From: Paracoccus aeridis
Lineage (GTDB): Bacteria > Pseudomonadota > Alphaproteobacteria > Rhodobacterales > Rhodobacteraceae
DNA: 64,000 nucleotides
Reading direction: 5' to 3'
Assembly (NCBI RefSeq): GCF_004923205.2
Contig: NZ_SELD02000007.1
Coordinates: 1-64,000 of the forward strand
The translations under genes and the position numbers were made by a program. The notes under the pieces are model-generated. The model worked only from the letters and a program-made list of their open reading frames with translations. It was not told the origin of the DNA and ran no database searches. Positions 33,945-43,609 of this stretch are shown in pieces (positions within the stretch are counted from its first letter, which is position 1; each line of letters opens with the position of its first letter).

Positions 33945-36369
33945 CGGCGAACACCCTCAGAAGCCGCCCCGGCGTGATCCGCGCAAGCCGCAGCGCCGGC
34001 AGCGCCCCCGCTGCCAGCGCGGTCAGCAGCGCGGCCAGCGCCAGCCGCGCGAGCAGCGGGACCGACACCTGCATCGGCAGCCGCCAGCCGAACGCCTCGA
34101 CGTTGACGACCGCCAGCAGCATCCACGCAAGGCCAAGCCCCACCGGCACCGCATAGGCCCCCGTCGCCGCCGCCAGCAGAAGCGTCCGGAGCAGGTCAAG
34201 CCGTGCCAGCCGCGCGCGCGGGATGCCGGCCGCCCACACTGGCGCAAGCTGCGGCAGCCGGATCGAGGCGAGCGTCAGCAACCCCGTCAGCAGCGCGACC
34301 CCGGCCACCGCCAGCGTCAGCACGTTCAGCGCCGCCGTGACGGCGAAGGTCCGGTCGAAGATCTGCAGCGACACGCGCCTGGCCTGCGCCTGGTCCACGA
34401 TCGCGCCGGCGGGCAGGTCAAACGCGTCCGCCAGCTCAGCCGCCAGCGAACCGGCGCGATCGGGCGCGACCCGGACCGCCTGGTACAGCCGCGGCGCGTC
34501 GGGGAAGCGGCGCGAGAACTCGTCCAGCCCCATCATCACCTGCGGGCTGGGATTGCCGTAGTCGGAATAGACCCCCGCGATCGGCATTGCCCCGCCCGGC
34601 AGGTCGATCCGGTCGCCGATCCGCAGCGAGGCGCGCCGCGACAGCTGCTCGTTCACCAGCACCGCCCGGCCCGCGGCGAGGCTGTCCCACAGCCCCGGCG
34701 CCCCGGCCAGCAGCGGCCAGTTCTCGCGGTAGGTCGGATCGTCCGCCACGCCGTAGATGCGCCCGGGCTGGCCCTCGAGCGTCGCCTCGGCGTTCCAGAT
34801 CGGCAGGATCGCGTCGCTGCGGGGCCCCAGCCATTCGCGGATCCTCCGGCCTTCGTCCTCGGACCGGGCGGTGACGTAGAGTTCGGCCGAGAGCCGCTGG
34901 TCGAGCCAGCCGGTGAAGGTGCCGCGAAAGCTGCCGACCATCGTGCCGACCCCGATGTTGGCCGCCAGCGCCAGCATCAGCGCCATCAGCGCAAGCGACA
35001 GCCCGCCAAGCTGCTGGCGCGTGTCGGCGACGAACCAGCCGGTGAGAACGCCGCGCGCGCCGCGCGAGGCGAGCCGCAGCACCGCGTCGAGCACCACCGG
35101 CAGCAGCAGCGCCGCGGCCAGAAGCCCGCAGGCCAGCGCCGCGAAGCCGCCGACGAGGCCGCCCCAGGCAAGACAGAGCGGCAGGGCAAGGACCAGCGCC
35201 ACCGCCCCCGCCGCCTGCAGGCGCAGGCCGCGACGGGTCGCCTGAGCCCAGGGCGCGGCCATTCCGGCCGCGAGCAGCGGCATGCGCGCGGTCTGGGCAA
35301 GGCCGCGCGCACCCGCCAGCGCGGTTCCCGCCAGCGCCATGCCGATGCCGGACAGGACCCAGCCGGGCCTGAACTGCAGCGACCCCGCGACATCGGCGCC
35401 GTAAAGCCCCGACAGCGTGGCCGCGACCCCCGGCATCAACGCTGCCGCCATCGCCCAGCCGAGCACGATCCCGGCTGCGCCCGCGACGAGCGCCGCGACC
35501 GCAAGCTCTGCCGCCATCAGTCCCAGCGCCTCGCCCCGCGTCGCGCCGAGCGCGCGCAGCGTCCGCAGGACGCCGCGGCGCTGTTCGAACGCAAGGCCGA
35601 CCGCCGACTGGGTGATGAACAGCCCGACGATGAAGCTGAGAAGCGCGAACGCGGTCAGGTTCAGGTGGAAGCTGTCGGTCAGCGCGGCGGGATCGGCGGC
35701 GCCGCCTTGGGGATCCGTGCGGATCAGGCCCGGCACGACGCGTTCCAGCGGCGGAACGCCGTCCGGCTGGCCCGCCGACGCGGCAAGCGCCGTCAGGCGG
35801 TCGCCCATGCCCAGCAGCGCCTGCGCGATCCCCACATCGACGATCAGCGTGTTCGCGGGCGCGTCCTCGTCGATCACGATCCGCAGGCCGCCCAGGTCGG
35901 CCCCTGCCAGCGTGGCGGCGGTGTCGGGGGCGGCATAGCCGAGGCCCGGCGGGGTGATGAACGCGCCAAGGTCACCCTCGGTGCCCGGCCCGGCAGGGCC
36001 GCCGGGCGCAAGCCCGATCCGCGTCACCGGATCGATCCCGAGGACGGACACCCGCGCCGCCCCGGCCCGCAGCCGCCCCTCGACCAGCGGCGACACCATC
36101 CAGCCCGCGCGCCGCAGCGCCACGAAGTCGGCCGTGGTCAGCCTGGCGCCCCCGGCGGGTTCGATGCGGGGCAGGGCGCCGGTGCCCAGCCGGTCGGCCG
36201 CGATCGCGTAGCTCGCCCGCGCCTCGGCGTTGACCGCCTGCACCCCGGACCAGAGCGTGGTCGCCAGCATCAGCCCCGCCAGCAGCATCGCGAGCTGCAG
36301 GGGCCGTCGCCGCCAGTGCGACATCAGCGCGCCCAGGACCAGCCGCCAGCGCTGCAGGCGGGCGTTCAC
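33934..36369 (-). CDS. ABC transporter permease, MacB/FtsX type
   Basis: An 811-aa membrane protein. One helix lies near the N-terminus (RPLQLAMLLAGLMLATTLW) before a large periplasmic domain. FtsX-type helices follow (LTAFALLSFIVGLFITQSAVGLAFEQRRGVLRTLRALGATRGE). After an internal duplication a second periplasmic domain ends with FAVTAALNVLTLAVAGVALLTGLLTLASIR and the C-terminal helices. This is the long, duplicated MacB-like permease associated with lipoprotein or lipid extraction. The GTG start at 36369 overlaps the ATPase stop as GTGA; its end overlaps the AttH gene by 11 bp. Confidence 0.88.
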   Translation of the reverse strand: MNARLQRWRLVLGALMSHWRRRPLQLAMLLAGLMLATTLWSGVQAVNAEARASYAIAADRLGTGALPRIEPAGGARLTTADFVALRRAGWMVSPLVEGRLRAGAARVSVLGIDPVTRIGLAPGGPAGPGTEGDLGAFITPPGLGYAAPDTAATLAGADLGGLRIVIDEDAPANTLIVDVGIAQALLGMGDRLTALAASAGQPDGVPPLERVVPGLIRTDPQGGAADPAALTDSFHLNLTAFALLSFIVGLFITQSAVGLAFEQRRGVLRTLRALGATRGEALGLMAAELAVAALVAGAAGIVLGWAMAAALMPGVAATLSGLYGADVAGSLQFRPGWVLSGIGMALAGTALAGARGLAQTARMPLLAAGMAAPWAQATRRGLRLQAAGAVALVLALPLCLAWGGLVGGFAALACGLLAAALLLPVVLDAVLRLASRGARGVLTGWFVADTRQQLGGLSLALMALMLALAANIGVGTMVGSFRGTFTGWLDQRLSAELYVTARSEDEGRRIREWLGPRSDAILPIWNAEATLEGQPGRIYGVADDPTYRENWPLLAGAPGLWDSLAAGRAVLVNEQLSRRASLRIGDRIDLPGGAMPIAGVYSDYGNPSPQVMMGLDEFSRRFPDAPRLYQAVRVAPDRAGSLAAELADAFDLPAGAIVDQAQARRVSLQIFDRTFAVTAALNVLTLAVAGVALLTGLLTLASIRLPQLAPVWAAGIPRARLARLDLLRTLLLAAATGAYAVPVGLGLAWMLLAVVNVEAFGWRLPMQVSVPLLARLALAALLTALAAGALPALRLARITPGRLLRVFADER

Positions 36370-37049
36370 GCGAGCCGACCCGCGCGCAGGTGGACCTGCC
36401 GGTCGCACAGGGCGGCCAGCCGCGGGGAATGGGTGACCAGCACCAGCGCGCTGCCCTGCCGCCGCACCAGCGCCAGCATCAGGTCGGCCACCGCGTCGCC
36501 GGTCGCCTCGTCAAGGTTGCCGGTCGGCTCGTCGGCCAGCACCAGCGGCGGGTTCCCCGCCAGGGCCCGGCCGATCGCCACGCGCTGCTGCTGGCCGCCC
36601 GAAAGCTGCTCGGGGTAGCGGTCGAGAAGCGCCCCGAGGCCGAGCCCCTCGGCAAGCGCGGCGGCGTGGCCCGGGTCGTGGCGGTCCGCCAGCCGGGCCT
36701 GGAAGGCGAGGTTCGCGCGCACATCGAGCGACGGGATCAGGTTGAACTGCTGGAAGATCATGCCGATGCCGCCCCGCCGCAGCGCTGCCCTTTCGCGATC
36801 GGTGGCGGTCCCGAGGTCCACGCCCAGCACGTTCAGCGCGCCCGCGTCGGCGGCGTCGAGGCCGCCGACGAGGTGCAGCAGCGTGCTTTTCCCGCTGCCG
36901 GATTCGCCCGTGATCGCCACGCTTTCGCCGCGCCGGATCGTCAGGTCCACGCCGCGCAGCACCGGCACGTCGCCGCCGGGCGTGCGGTAGGTCTTTTCCA
37001 GCCCGCGCGCGCTGGCCACCACGTCGCGAAGATCGGGAACGGCGTTCAT
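36366..37049 (-). CDS. ABC transporter ATPase, LolD/MacB type
   Basis: A 227-aa nucleotide-binding subunit. Walker A is GESGSGKST, the Q-loop lies in IGMIFQQFNLIPSL, the signature is LSGGQQQRVAIGRAL, Walker B is LVLADEPTGNLDE, and the H-loop is LVTHS. The QQFNLIPSLDV and DEPTGNLDE strings are typical of the LolD/MacB/FtsE subgroup, which couples to mechanotransmission permeases like the downstream gene. It is the first gene of a three-gene coupled set (ATPase, permease, AttH). Confidence 0.92.
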   Translation of the reverse strand: MNAVPDLRDVVASARGLEKTYRTPGGDVPVLRGVDLTIRRGESVAITGESGSGKSTLLHLVGGLDAADAGALNVLGVDLGTATDRERAALRRGGIGMIFQQFNLIPSLDVRANLAFQARLADRHDPGHAAALAEGLGLGALLDRYPEQLSGGQQQRVAIGRALAGNPPLVLADEPTGNLDEATGDAVADLMLALVRRQGSALVLVTHSPRLAALCDRQVHLRAGRLA

Positions 37050-37109
37050 GGGCAGGCCCTTGACTGACAGACCCGCATCCTTCCCCGAATCGGCGCCGAT
37101 GGAAAGCGA

Positions 37110-38180
37110 TCAGCGGAACTGCTTGGCGAGCTTGAGGCCCTGTCCCTGGTAGTTCGACGCGATCCCCGCGCCGTAGAGCCGCGCGGGCGGAGCCTGCATC
37201 CGCTCGTAGACGAGCCGGCCGACGACCTGCCCGTGCTCCAGCGCGAAGGGCGCTTCGTGGCAGCGGACCTCCAGCACCCCGCGCGCGCCGTCGCCCGCCG
37301 CGCCGTGGCCGAAGCCGGGGTCGAAGAAGCCTGCGTAGTGGACCCGGAACTCGCCCACCATCGCGAGATAGGGCGACATCTCGGCGGCATGGTCGGGCGG
37401 GATCGTCACCGCCTCGCGGCTGACGAGGATGTAGAACGCCCCCGGATCGAGGATCAGCCGCCCGTCAGCCGTGTGCAGGGGGTCCCAGAAGTCGCGCGCG
37501 TCGTAGGCCGCGATCCGGTCGAGGTCCACGACACCCGTATGCGGCCGCGCGCGGTAGCCGGCGAGGTCGCCGGTGGCGGGTTGCAGGTCAACCGAGAAAC
37601 CGAGGCCGCCGTCGATCAGCGGCTCGGCCCCGCCCACAAGCGGCGTGCGGGCGTGAAGCGCGGCCAGCTCGGCGTCGTCCAGCACCGCGTGGCCCCTTCG
37701 CAGGCGCAGCTGGTTCAGGCGCATGCCTGGGCGGACGAGAACGGAGAAGCTGCGTGGGCAGATCTCGGCATAGAGCGGGCCGTCATACCCCTCGGGCAGG
37801 CGGTCGAACTCGGTCCCGTCGTCGGTCACGAGGCGGGTGAGCAGGTCCAGCCGCCCGGTCGAGGATTTCGCGTTGGCGACCCCTTCGATGCCTTGCGGCA
37901 GGGCGATCCGTTCCGCCAGCGGCACAAGGTAGACGCAGCCCTTTTCCAGCACCGCGCCGCCCGTCAGGTCCATCCGGTGCATCTCGAACCCCGACAGGCG
38001 ATCGGCCACGCTGCGGCCCTTGCCCGACAGGAACGACGCCCGCACCCGCCACGCGGTGGTGCCCAGCCGCAGGTCGAGGCTCGCGGGCTGGACTTGGTCG
38101 GGGGTGACGGGGACGGTCGCGGAGATCGCGCCTTCGTCGATCAGGCGTTGAAGGTCGTGGTCAGGAAGAACGCCGGCCAT
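37110..38180 (-). CDS. dcd: 2'-deoxycytidine 5'-triphosphate deaminase (long, two-domain form)
   Basis: A 356-aa protein, about twice the length of E. coli Dcd. It consists of two dUTPase/Dcd-like halves; alphaproteobacteria typically carry this duplicated form. Visible are GVLPDHDLQRLIDEG, VQPASLDLRLGTTAWRVRASFL, NAKSSTGRLDLLTRLVTDDG and, in the second half, FRVHYAGFFDPGFGHG and HEAPFALEHGQVVGRLVYERM. It would convert dCTP to dUTP for dTMP synthesis. ATG 38180 has a strong GGAGGG. It lies just after a terminator of the upstream tRNA-Pro. Confidence 0.9.
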   Translation of the reverse strand: MAGVLPDHDLQRLIDEGAISATVPVTPDQVQPASLDLRLGTTAWRVRASFLSGKGRSVADRLSGFEMHRMDLTGGAVLEKGCVYLVPLAERIALPQGIEGVANAKSSTGRLDLLTRLVTDDGTEFDRLPEGYDGPLYAEICPRSFSVLVRPGMRLNQLRLRRGHAVLDDAELAALHARTPLVGGAEPLIDGGLGFSVDLQPATGDLAGYRARPHTGVVDLDRIAAYDARDFWDPLHTADGRLILDPGAFYILVSREAVTIPPDHAAEMSPYLAMVGEFRVHYAGFFDPGFGHGAAGDGARGVLEVRCHEAPFALEHGQVVGRLVYERMQAPPARLYGAGIASNYQGQGLKLAKQFR

Positions 38181-38216
38181 GATCCCTCCGCACGACCTCC
38201 GGCGGATGCCGGATGA

Positions 38217-38250
38217 ACGAAACCGCCCGCCACGAAGGGCAGGCGGTTTC
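38217..38250 (-). terminator. rho-independent terminator of tRNA-Pro
   Basis: A 9-bp stem, GAAACCGCC (38219-38227) with GGCGGTTTC (38242-38250), extends inward by GCC/GGC pairs after one mismatch. On the minus strand the stem ends in TTTC. It lies 5 bp after the tRNA-Pro 3' end, between the tRNA and dcd. Confidence 0.65.
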
Positions 38251-38254
38251 ATGA

Positions 38255-38332
38255 TGGTCGGGCCGGCGAGATTCGAACTCGCGGCCTTCCGCCCCCCAGA
38301 CGGACGCGCTAACCAGACTGCGCCACGGCCCG
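38255..38332 (-). tRNA. tRNA-Pro (GGG anticodon)
   Basis: On the minus strand it starts CGGGCCGTGGCGCAGTCTGG. The anticodon stem TCCGT/GCGGA encloses loop CTGGGGG, anticodon GGG; the T-arm is GCGAG-TTCGAAT-CTCGC. The acceptor ends CGGCCCG-A-CCA with CCA encoded (38255-38257). It reads CCC/CCU proline codons. Confidence 0.93.
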
Positions 38333-38420
38333 ACGCCGGCCATATAGATCGAAGCTTTCGCGCTGCACAAGGGGAGGGCGGGAAAAATCGCCTTGTTTGG
38401 CGGGCGCCGCGCCGGCGCTG

Positions 38421-39056
38421 TCAGGACCTGTGGATTGCGGAGACGGAACGGGCGTCGTGCAGCCGTGCGACCAGCGCGCGCGCCTCGGGCGGAAGGGCGT
38501 GGGTGCGGGTCCGCAGGTGGCTTGCGGTGGCGGTCAGGCGGGCGAGCCAGGACTGCGCGGGCTTGTCGGAAGGGGCCGTGTCGGTGGCGGTGGACGGCGG
38601 CAGGCCGGGTGCCGGAACGGCGGGCAGGACAGGCGCGGCCTTGGTCGTGCGCGCCGGCGCGGGCGCATCGGCGGGGCCCTTGGCGCGGCGGGGCTTGACC
38701 GTGGCGGAAGCCTTGCGCGGCCGCGTCTTGGCCCCCGCGCCGGGCGCGGCATCCTTCAGGCCGCTGCCGATCAGCGACTGCAGCCTGCGTTCGCCCCGCG
38801 CCCGCAGGTCCGCCCCGCGATCGAGCGAGATCAGCCGCCGCGCGCCGCGGATGGTCAGCCCTTCCTCGCGCAGGACCTCGCACAGCCCGGCGGCTAGCTG
38901 CACGTCTTCCAGCCGGTAATAGCGGCGTCCGTCGGCGCGTTTTACCGGGGACAGCTGCGGGAACTGCGCTTCCCAGTAGCGCAAGACATGCGGCGCGACG
39001 CCGACAAGCTGGGCGACCTCACCGATCGAGCGGTAGGCGTCGGGCGCCTTGATCAT
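38421..39056 (-). CDS. MerR-family transcriptional regulator
   Basis: A 211-aa protein. The winged helix-turn-helix lies at residues about 8-78 ([55 protein letters not shown]). After it comes a low-complexity Ala/Pro/Lys linker (about 105-165) and a short C-terminal helix. There are no Cys or obvious effector ligands. It is coupled to ihfA (ATGA), an arrangement conserved across Rhodobacteraceae. Targets are not known to me. Confidence 0.88.
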   Translation of the reverse strand: MIKAPDAYRSIGEVAQLVGVAPHVLRYWEAQFPQLSPVKRADGRRYYRLEDVQLAAGLCEVLREEGLTIRGARRLISLDRGADLRARGERRLQSLIGSGLKDAAPGAGAKTRPRKASATVKPRRAKGPADAPAPARTTKAAPVLPAVPAPGLPPSTATDTAPSDKPAQSWLARLTATASHLRTRTHALPPEARALVARLHDARSVSAIHRS

Positions 39057-39361
39057 CCCCGGCTTTTGTTTCCGGCCGCCACGCGCTCCTTCATCAGGTG
39101 CGAGGGGCGGAAGGACAGGACGCGGCGTGGCGTGATCGGAACCTCTTCCCCGGTCTTGGGGTTGCGGCCGATCCGCTCGTTCTTGTCGCGGACGGAGAAC
39201 GTTCCGAAGGACGAGATCTTGACCTGTTCCCCCCGGACCAGCGCGTCGGAGATGTGGTCCAGCACGCTTTCCACCATCTGCGCGGATTCGTGGCGCGACA
39301 GCCCCACCTCGCGGAAGACGGATTCGGCCAGGTCCATGCGGGTAACGGTCTTCTCACTCAT
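39053..39361 (-). CDS. ihfA: integration host factor alpha subunit
   Basis: A 102-aa DNA-bending protein of the HU/IHF family. It starts [34 protein letters not shown]; the beta-arm region is [44 protein letters not shown] bends DNA at promoters, origins and phage att sites, so it may act on the integrase-directed recombination of the element at 49.8-60.2 kb (inference). It is coupled to the downstream MerR gene. Confidence 0.96.
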   Translation of the reverse strand: MSEKTVTRMDLAESVFREVGLSRHESAQMVESVLDHISDALVRGEQVKISSFGTFSVRDKNERIGRNPKTGEEVPITPRRVLSFRPSHLMKERVAAGNKSRG

Positions 39362-39384
39362 AAATGAGCCTTTCCAATTGAGGC

Positions 39385-39413
39385 AGCATGGGGGTCGGCC
39401 AATTGCTAGTCAA
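39385..39413 (-). promoter_or_regulatory. candidate promoter of ihfA
   Basis: On the minus strand there is TTGACT (39413-39408), a 17-bp spacer, then CATGCT (39390-39385), 24 bp before the ihfA start. The -35 is good and the -10 weak. Confidence 0.45.
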
Positions 39414-39529
39414 CGGCGGCTCCGGTCGCATTGTTCCGGCGGGAGCTGAAAATGCTGGGGAATCCCGTGCCGCTTGGAAAGCTGACGCGCCGTCACCACT
39501 TACGGGTGGAAGCATGAAGGGGGTGGATC

Positions 39530-39796
39530 ATGGCCGGAGGTTGGGCGCAGGACGGCGCCGTCAACGACCAGATCGAGGCGAGCACGCAGGAAGCGCTCGC
39601 ACGCGCGCGGCGCAGGCAGCCTTCGGGCGAAAGCCTGCGGGACTGCGCCGAATGCGGCGAACCGATCCCCGAGCCGCGCCGGGCGGCGCTGCCGGGCGTC
39701 AGGCTGTGCGTGGACTGCGCGCGCGAACAGGACCGGGCGCGGGCGCCCGCGGGCGGGATCAACCGCCGCGGATCGAAGGACAGCCAGCTGAAGTAG
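39530..39796 (+). CDS. DksA/TraR-type C4 zinc-finger protein
   Basis: An 88-aa protein with a C-terminal zinc finger CxxC-17-CxxC (Cys39, Cys42, Cys60, Cys63: DCAECGEPIPEPRRAALPGVRLCVDC). It resembles TraR-length DksA relatives that enter the RNA polymerase secondary channel without the long coiled coil. N-terminal helical residues DQIEASTQEALARARR form the likely short channel-inserting helix. The genomic neighbours (ihfA and fabH, both on the other strand) do not suggest a specific target. Confidence 0.8.
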   Translation: MAGGWAQDGAVNDQIEASTQEALARARRRQPSGESLRDCAECGEPIPEPRRAALPGVRLCVDCAREQDRARAPAGGINRRGSKDSQLK

Positions 39797-39802
39797 CGGC
39801 GT

Positions 39803-40795
39803 CTACCAGCGCAGGACGACGCTGCCCCAGCTGAGGCCGCCGCCGATGCCCTCGGTCACGACCACGTCGCGTTCCTGGAACTTGCCCTGCCGGTCCGCGA
39901 CCGACAGCGCCAGCGGGATCGATGCGGCCGATGTGTTGCCGTGGTCGGCGACGGTCAGCACGACCTTCTCCATCGGCAGCTGCATCTTCTGCGCGGTTGC
40001 CGAGATGATGCGCAGGTTGGCCTGGTGCGGCACCAGCCAGTCCACGTCGCCCGCGCTGAGGCCGGCCTTGTCGAGCGCGCGGTGCGCCGTGTCGGCGAGC
40101 TTTTCGACCGCGTGGCGGAAGACGAGGTTGCCCTGCATCCGCAGCACGCCCGATGTCCCGGTCGAGCTGACGCCGCCGTCGACGTGCAGCAGGTCCTTGT
40201 AGCGGCCGTCGCTGTTGAGGTCGGTCGCCAGGACCCCGCGGTCGTCGCTGGTCCCGCTGTCCTCGGCGGCTTCCAGGATCATTGCGCCCGCGCCGTCGCC
40301 GAAGAGGACGCAGGTGCCGCGGTCGGTCCAGTCCATGATGCGGCTGAACGTCTCGGCCCCGATCACCAGCACGCGGTCGGCCTGACCGGACCGGATCAGC
40401 CCGTCGGCGTTGGCGAGCGCGAACACGAACCCGGCGCACACGGCCTGCACGTCGAACGCGAAGCCGCGCGTCATGCCCAGGCCCGCCTGCACCATCGTCG
40501 CGACCGAGGGGAAGGTGAAGTCGGGGGTCGATGTCGCGAGGACGATCGCGTCGATCTGGTCGGCTTCCATCCCGGCGTCGTCGAGCGCCGCGCGGGCGGC
40601 GGCGATGGCGAGGTCGCTCGTGCGCTGGTCCTCGGCCGCGAAATGCCGCCGCTCGATCCCGGTGCGCGACCGGATCCATTCGTCGGAGGTGTCGAGCGTC
40701 TGGGCGAAGAAGTCGTTCTCGACCACACGTTCGGGCAGGTAGTGGCCGGTGCCGCGCACGACGGACCGCCGGATGGCGGCGGCGCCGGCGTTCAC
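39803..40795 (-). CDS. fabH: 3-oxoacyl-[ACP] synthase III
   Basis: A 330-aa condensing enzyme that starts fatty-acid synthesis from acetyl-CoA and malonyl-ACP. The catalytic triad is visible: Cys120 in DVQAVCAGF, His257 in VPHQANLRI and Asn287 in DHGNTSAAS. The CoA-loop [18 protein letters not shown] is near the N-terminus. The ATG overlaps the plsX stop by 4 bp, giving the usual plsX-fabH coupling. Confidence 0.97.
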   Translation of the reverse strand: MNAGAAAIRRSVVRGTGHYLPERVVENDFFAQTLDTSDEWIRSRTGIERRHFAAEDQRTSDLAIAAARAALDDAGMEADQIDAIVLATSTPDFTFPSVATMVQAGLGMTRGFAFDVQAVCAGFVFALANADGLIRSGQADRVLVIGAETFSRIMDWTDRGTCVLFGDGAGAMILEAAEDSGTSDDRGVLATDLNSDGRYKDLLHVDGGVSSTGTSGVLRMQGNLVFRHAVEKLADTAHRALDKAGLSAGDVDWLVPHQANLRIISATAQKMQLPMEKVVLTVADHGNTSAASIPLALSVADRQGKFQERDVVVTEGIGGGLSWGSVVLRW

Positions 40796-41916
40796 GACGC
40801 GATCCCGGTCGGGGTGTCGGTGGCAAGCGACGCCTGCGACGCGGGCGCGGCCACCGCCTGCGCCACGCGGGCGGCCAGCCGGTCCTGGAACCCCGCGCGC
40901 GCCAGCTGGAACGCAAGCTTGATCGCGGCGGACACGCCGGTCTCGTCGGCCGAGCCGTGCGACTTCACGACGGTGCCGTTGAGCCCCAGGAACAGGCCGC
41001 CGTTCACCCGGCGCGGGTCGATGCGCTTTTGCAGGCGCTTGAGCGAGGTCATGGCGAGCAGGGCTGCGAACTTGGACATGACGGAGTTCTCGAACGCCTC
41101 TTTCAGGAAGTCGCCCACGAGCTTGGCCGTCCCTTCCCCCGTCTTCAATGCAATGTTGCCGGTGAAGCCGTCCGTGACGATCACATCAACGCGCGCGCCC
41201 ATGATGTCGCCGCCCTCGACGAAGCCGACATAGTCGAAGCCGCCGCCCTCGGCCGCGTTCTCGATCAGGTCGTGGGCCAGCTTCAGCTCGCCCCGGCCCT
41301 TGTGCTCTTCGGTCCCGACATTGAGAAGGCCTACGCGCGGGCGGTCGACGCCCAGTCCGTTGCGGGCGTAGCTCGCACCCATCATCGCGTATTGCAGAAG
41401 GTCGGGGGCGTCGGCGCGGATGTCGGCGCCGCAGTCCAGCACGACGTTGAAGCCCTGCGGATTGCGCGAGGGCCACAGGCAGGCGATCGCCGGCCGGTTC
41501 ACGCCCGGCAGCTTGCGCAGCCGCAGCATGGACAGCGCCATCAGCGCGCCGGTGTTGCCGCAGCTGACCGCCACCGTCGCCTCGCCCGCACGCACCGATT
41601 CAATCGTGGACCACATCGAGGTGTCCTGCGCGCTGCGGATGACCTGGCTCGGCTTGTCGTGCATCGTCACGACCCCGCCTGCATGGCGGATGTCGCAGCG
41701 TTCGGCCAGTCCCTTGCGGCGGCCGATCAGGCGGCGCAGCTCGGGCTCGGGGCCGTGGACGATGAACCGGATCTCGGGGTTCTTCTCGGCGCTGGCGGCG
41801 ATGCCGGCGATCACGGTCGCGGGGCCCCGGTCGCCGCCCATCGCGTCGACGGATATGACCACGTTGCCGGGGCGTCGGGCCCCTCCGGTCGGTTCCGCCA
41901 TGCGCGATGTGGCCAT
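40792..41916 (-). CDS. plsX: phosphate acyltransferase PlsX
   Basis: A 374-aa enzyme that makes acyl-phosphate from acyl-ACP for PlsY in phosphatidic acid synthesis. Visible are [74 protein letters not shown] and [22 protein letters not shown] start at ATG 41916 is assumed; ATG 41901 gives a five-residue-shorter protein. It sits between rpmF and fabH in the standard order. Confidence 0.96.
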   Translation of the reverse strand: MATSRMAEPTGGARRPGNVVISVDAMGGDRGPATVIAGIAASAEKNPEIRFIVHGPEPELRRLIGRRKGLAERCDIRHAGGVVTMHDKPSQVIRSAQDTSMWSTIESVRAGEATVAVSCGNTGALMALSMLRLRKLPGVNRPAIACLWPSRNPQGFNVVLDCGADIRADAPDLLQYAMMGASYARNGLGVDRPRVGLLNVGTEEHKGRGELKLAHDLIENAAEGGGFDYVGFVEGGDIMGARVDVIVTDGFTGNIALKTGEGTAKLVGDFLKEAFENSVMSKFAALLAMTSLKRLQKRIDPRRVNGGLFLGLNGTVVKSHGSADETGVSAAIKLAFQLARAGFQDRLAARVAQAVAAPASQASLATDTPTGIAS

Positions 41917-41971
41917 ATTATCCCGCTGCCAAGCTGAAGGAATCGTACCGGATCGTCAGGGGACGCGCAGC

Positions 41972-42175
41972 TCAGGCCGCGTCGTCGTCAAGCCCGGTGG
42001 CCGCCTCGGCGATGACTTCGCGGTCGTGGTAGTGGCCGCACGAGGGGCAGACGTGGTGCGGGCGCTTCAGTTCGCCGCAGCTGGGGCATTCGTTGGGGTT
42101 GCCGGCGGTCAGCGCATCGTGCGAGCGGCGCTGGTTGCGGCGGGACCGGGTGACTCGGTTCTGTGGGACGGCCAT
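41972..42175 (-). CDS. rpmF: 50S ribosomal protein L32
   Basis: A 67-aa ribosomal protein: [22 protein letters not shown], then a CPSCGE...CPSCGHYH zinc-ribbon-like core with all four Cys kept. This matters because many bacteria have Cys-less paralogues. It is followed by plsX after 55 bp, and both the order and the direction are conserved. Confidence 0.97.
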   Translation of the reverse strand: MAVPQNRVTRSRRNQRRSHDALTAGNPNECPSCGELKRPHHVCPSCGHYHDREVIAEAATGLDDDAA

Positions 42176-42338
42176 GTCGAAACCTTCGAGAGTTGAGGGG
42201 CGCGCGCATCCGGCCCCGGCAGAGTTTGCAATCGAAGCGCGCAGATACGTCAGATTGACCCGCGCCGCAAGGACAAAGGCTTGCGACCGGGCGCGTCAGG
42301 GGCATCGCGCCCGCCGCTGCGGCGCGGGGCCGGGATTC

Positions 42339-42896
42339 TCAGCCCCTGGGCTTGCCGGCCAGCAGATCGGCCAGTCCGGCGAAGGGGCGGCGGGTGTCGT
42401 CGTCCTCATCCTTGGCGGGATCGGCCTCGGGGTCAAGGATCCCGGTGACGGCTGCGGGGTCCGCGTCCTTGCAGCGCGGGTATTCGGGCAGGGCGAGCGC
42501 CAGCGCCTCGACCATGACCGCGCCCGGGTCGATCGTCTGCCCCAGCGGCTCGACGTCCGGGTCGGGCATCTCGACCTCGTCGCCCTCGGGCGAAGTTGCG
42601 TGCGGGGAATAGACGCGGCGCACATCCTCGGACAGCGCCGTCTCGACCGGGTCCAGCGTCACTACGCAGGGCTGCACCACCCGCGCGGTCATCCGCGCGG
42701 ACATTTCCCATGCCCCGTGCGGGGCGGGCGAGATCGTGCCCGTCATCGAAAGCCGGGGCAACGCGATCAGGCCCAGTTCCCGCGCGATGGCGGCGCGCTG
42801 GCCTTCGTCAGGAGTAAGGTCCAACTCGGTCGAGCTGCGGGGGTTGAGTTGCGACACCCGCAGGCGGCGGGCGAAGTTGTCGGCGTTTGCGGGCAT
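42339..42896 (-). CDS. YceD/DUF177-family protein
   Basis: A 185-aa protein upstream of rpmF. The alphaproteobacterial YceD form shows NADNFARRLRVSQLNPRSSTELDLTPDEGQRAAIARELGLIALPRLSMTG, then VVQPCVVTLDPVETALSEDV and an acidic DEVEMPDPDVEPLGQTIDPGAVMVEALALALPEYPRC segment. DUF177 proteins are implicated in 23S rRNA or 50S maturation. Only one Cys of each usual CxxC pair is clear. The 163-bp gap to rpmF may hold the rpmF promoter. Confidence 0.85.
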   Translation of the reverse strand: MPANADNFARRLRVSQLNPRSSTELDLTPDEGQRAAIARELGLIALPRLSMTGTISPAPHGAWEMSARMTARVVQPCVVTLDPVETALSEDVRRVYSPHATSPEGDEVEMPDPDVEPLGQTIDPGAVMVEALALALPEYPRCKDADPAAVTGILDPEADPAKDEDDDTRRPFAGLADLLAGKPRG

Positions 42897-43077
42897 CGGG
42901 TGCCTTTCGGGTTCGTTCCGGCCCGGCGCGGGCCTGCCCCATGGCGGCCGGCCGGGATGCGGGCGCGTCCCGCGACATTCTTGAGCGGGCTGGCCGAGTT
43001 TGCTAAGCGTGTCCCGCGCAGTCAACATCGCGCAGAAAAATGCGGCAACCAGGCTGCGCGAACGGGGACGGGCACGG

Positions 43078-43545
43078 ATGACGACAACACGGCGACGGTT
43101 CATCGCTCTGGCCCTGGCCGTGCCCGCAGCGGCGGCGCTTGCCGGCTGCACGCCGCTTTACCGCAACCACGGCTACGTCCCGCCCGACGACGAGCTGGCG
43201 CAGGTCGCGGTCGGCACGACCACCCAGGGAGAGCTGGAGGCGCTGATCGGCCGCCCCAGCTCGCAAGGGCTGCTGACGGGGGCGGCATGGTACTATGTCG
43301 GGTCGCGCTGGCGGACCTATGGCGCGTTCGAGCCGCAGGAGATCGACCGGCAGGTCGTGGCCGTCAGCTTCGACGCGAACGGGGTCGTGGCCAACATCGA
43401 GCGCTTCGGGCTGGAACGCGGCCGCGTCGTCACCCTGTCGCGCCGCGTGACCGACAGCGGCGTGACGGGCGTGAGCCTTGCCGGGCAGTTGCTGGGCAAT
43501 CTCGGCAACTTCAACCCGGCGGGGATCATCGGCGACGACGGATGA
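43078..43545 (+). CDS. BamE/SmpA/OmlA-like outer-membrane lipoprotein
   Basis: A 155-aa lipoprotein precursor. It has a twin-arginine-like basic start (MTTTRRRFIALALAVPAAAALAGC) with the lipobox LAGC, so acylated Cys is about residue 24. VPPDDELAQVAVGTTTQGELEALIGRPSSQG and WYYVGSRWRTYG match the BamE domain, the small accessory lipoprotein of the BAM complex. ATG 43078 is preferred over an upstream frame from 43000. It diverges from yceD and is convergent with msrB. Confidence 0.88.
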   Translation: MTTTRRRFIALALAVPAAAALAGCTPLYRNHGYVPPDDELAQVAVGTTTQGELEALIGRPSSQGLLTGAAWYYVGSRWRTYGAFEPQEIDRQVVAVSFDANGVVANIERFGLERGRVVTLSRRVTDSGVTGVSLAGQLLGNLGNFNPAGIIGDDG

Positions 43546-43609
43546 CGGCCCGGCGGGATGACGGCCGGGCGCGGCGCCCCGCGTGGGCCTTGCCGCGCCG
43601 GGCAGGTCG

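Noticed and set aside
33751..36618. A 955-aa plus-strand ORF antisense to the ABC permease
   Set aside because: Arg/Pro/Gln-rich with no domain; the opposite strand encodes a clear duplicated FtsX permease with start overlap. Long antisense frames are expected at this GC content.
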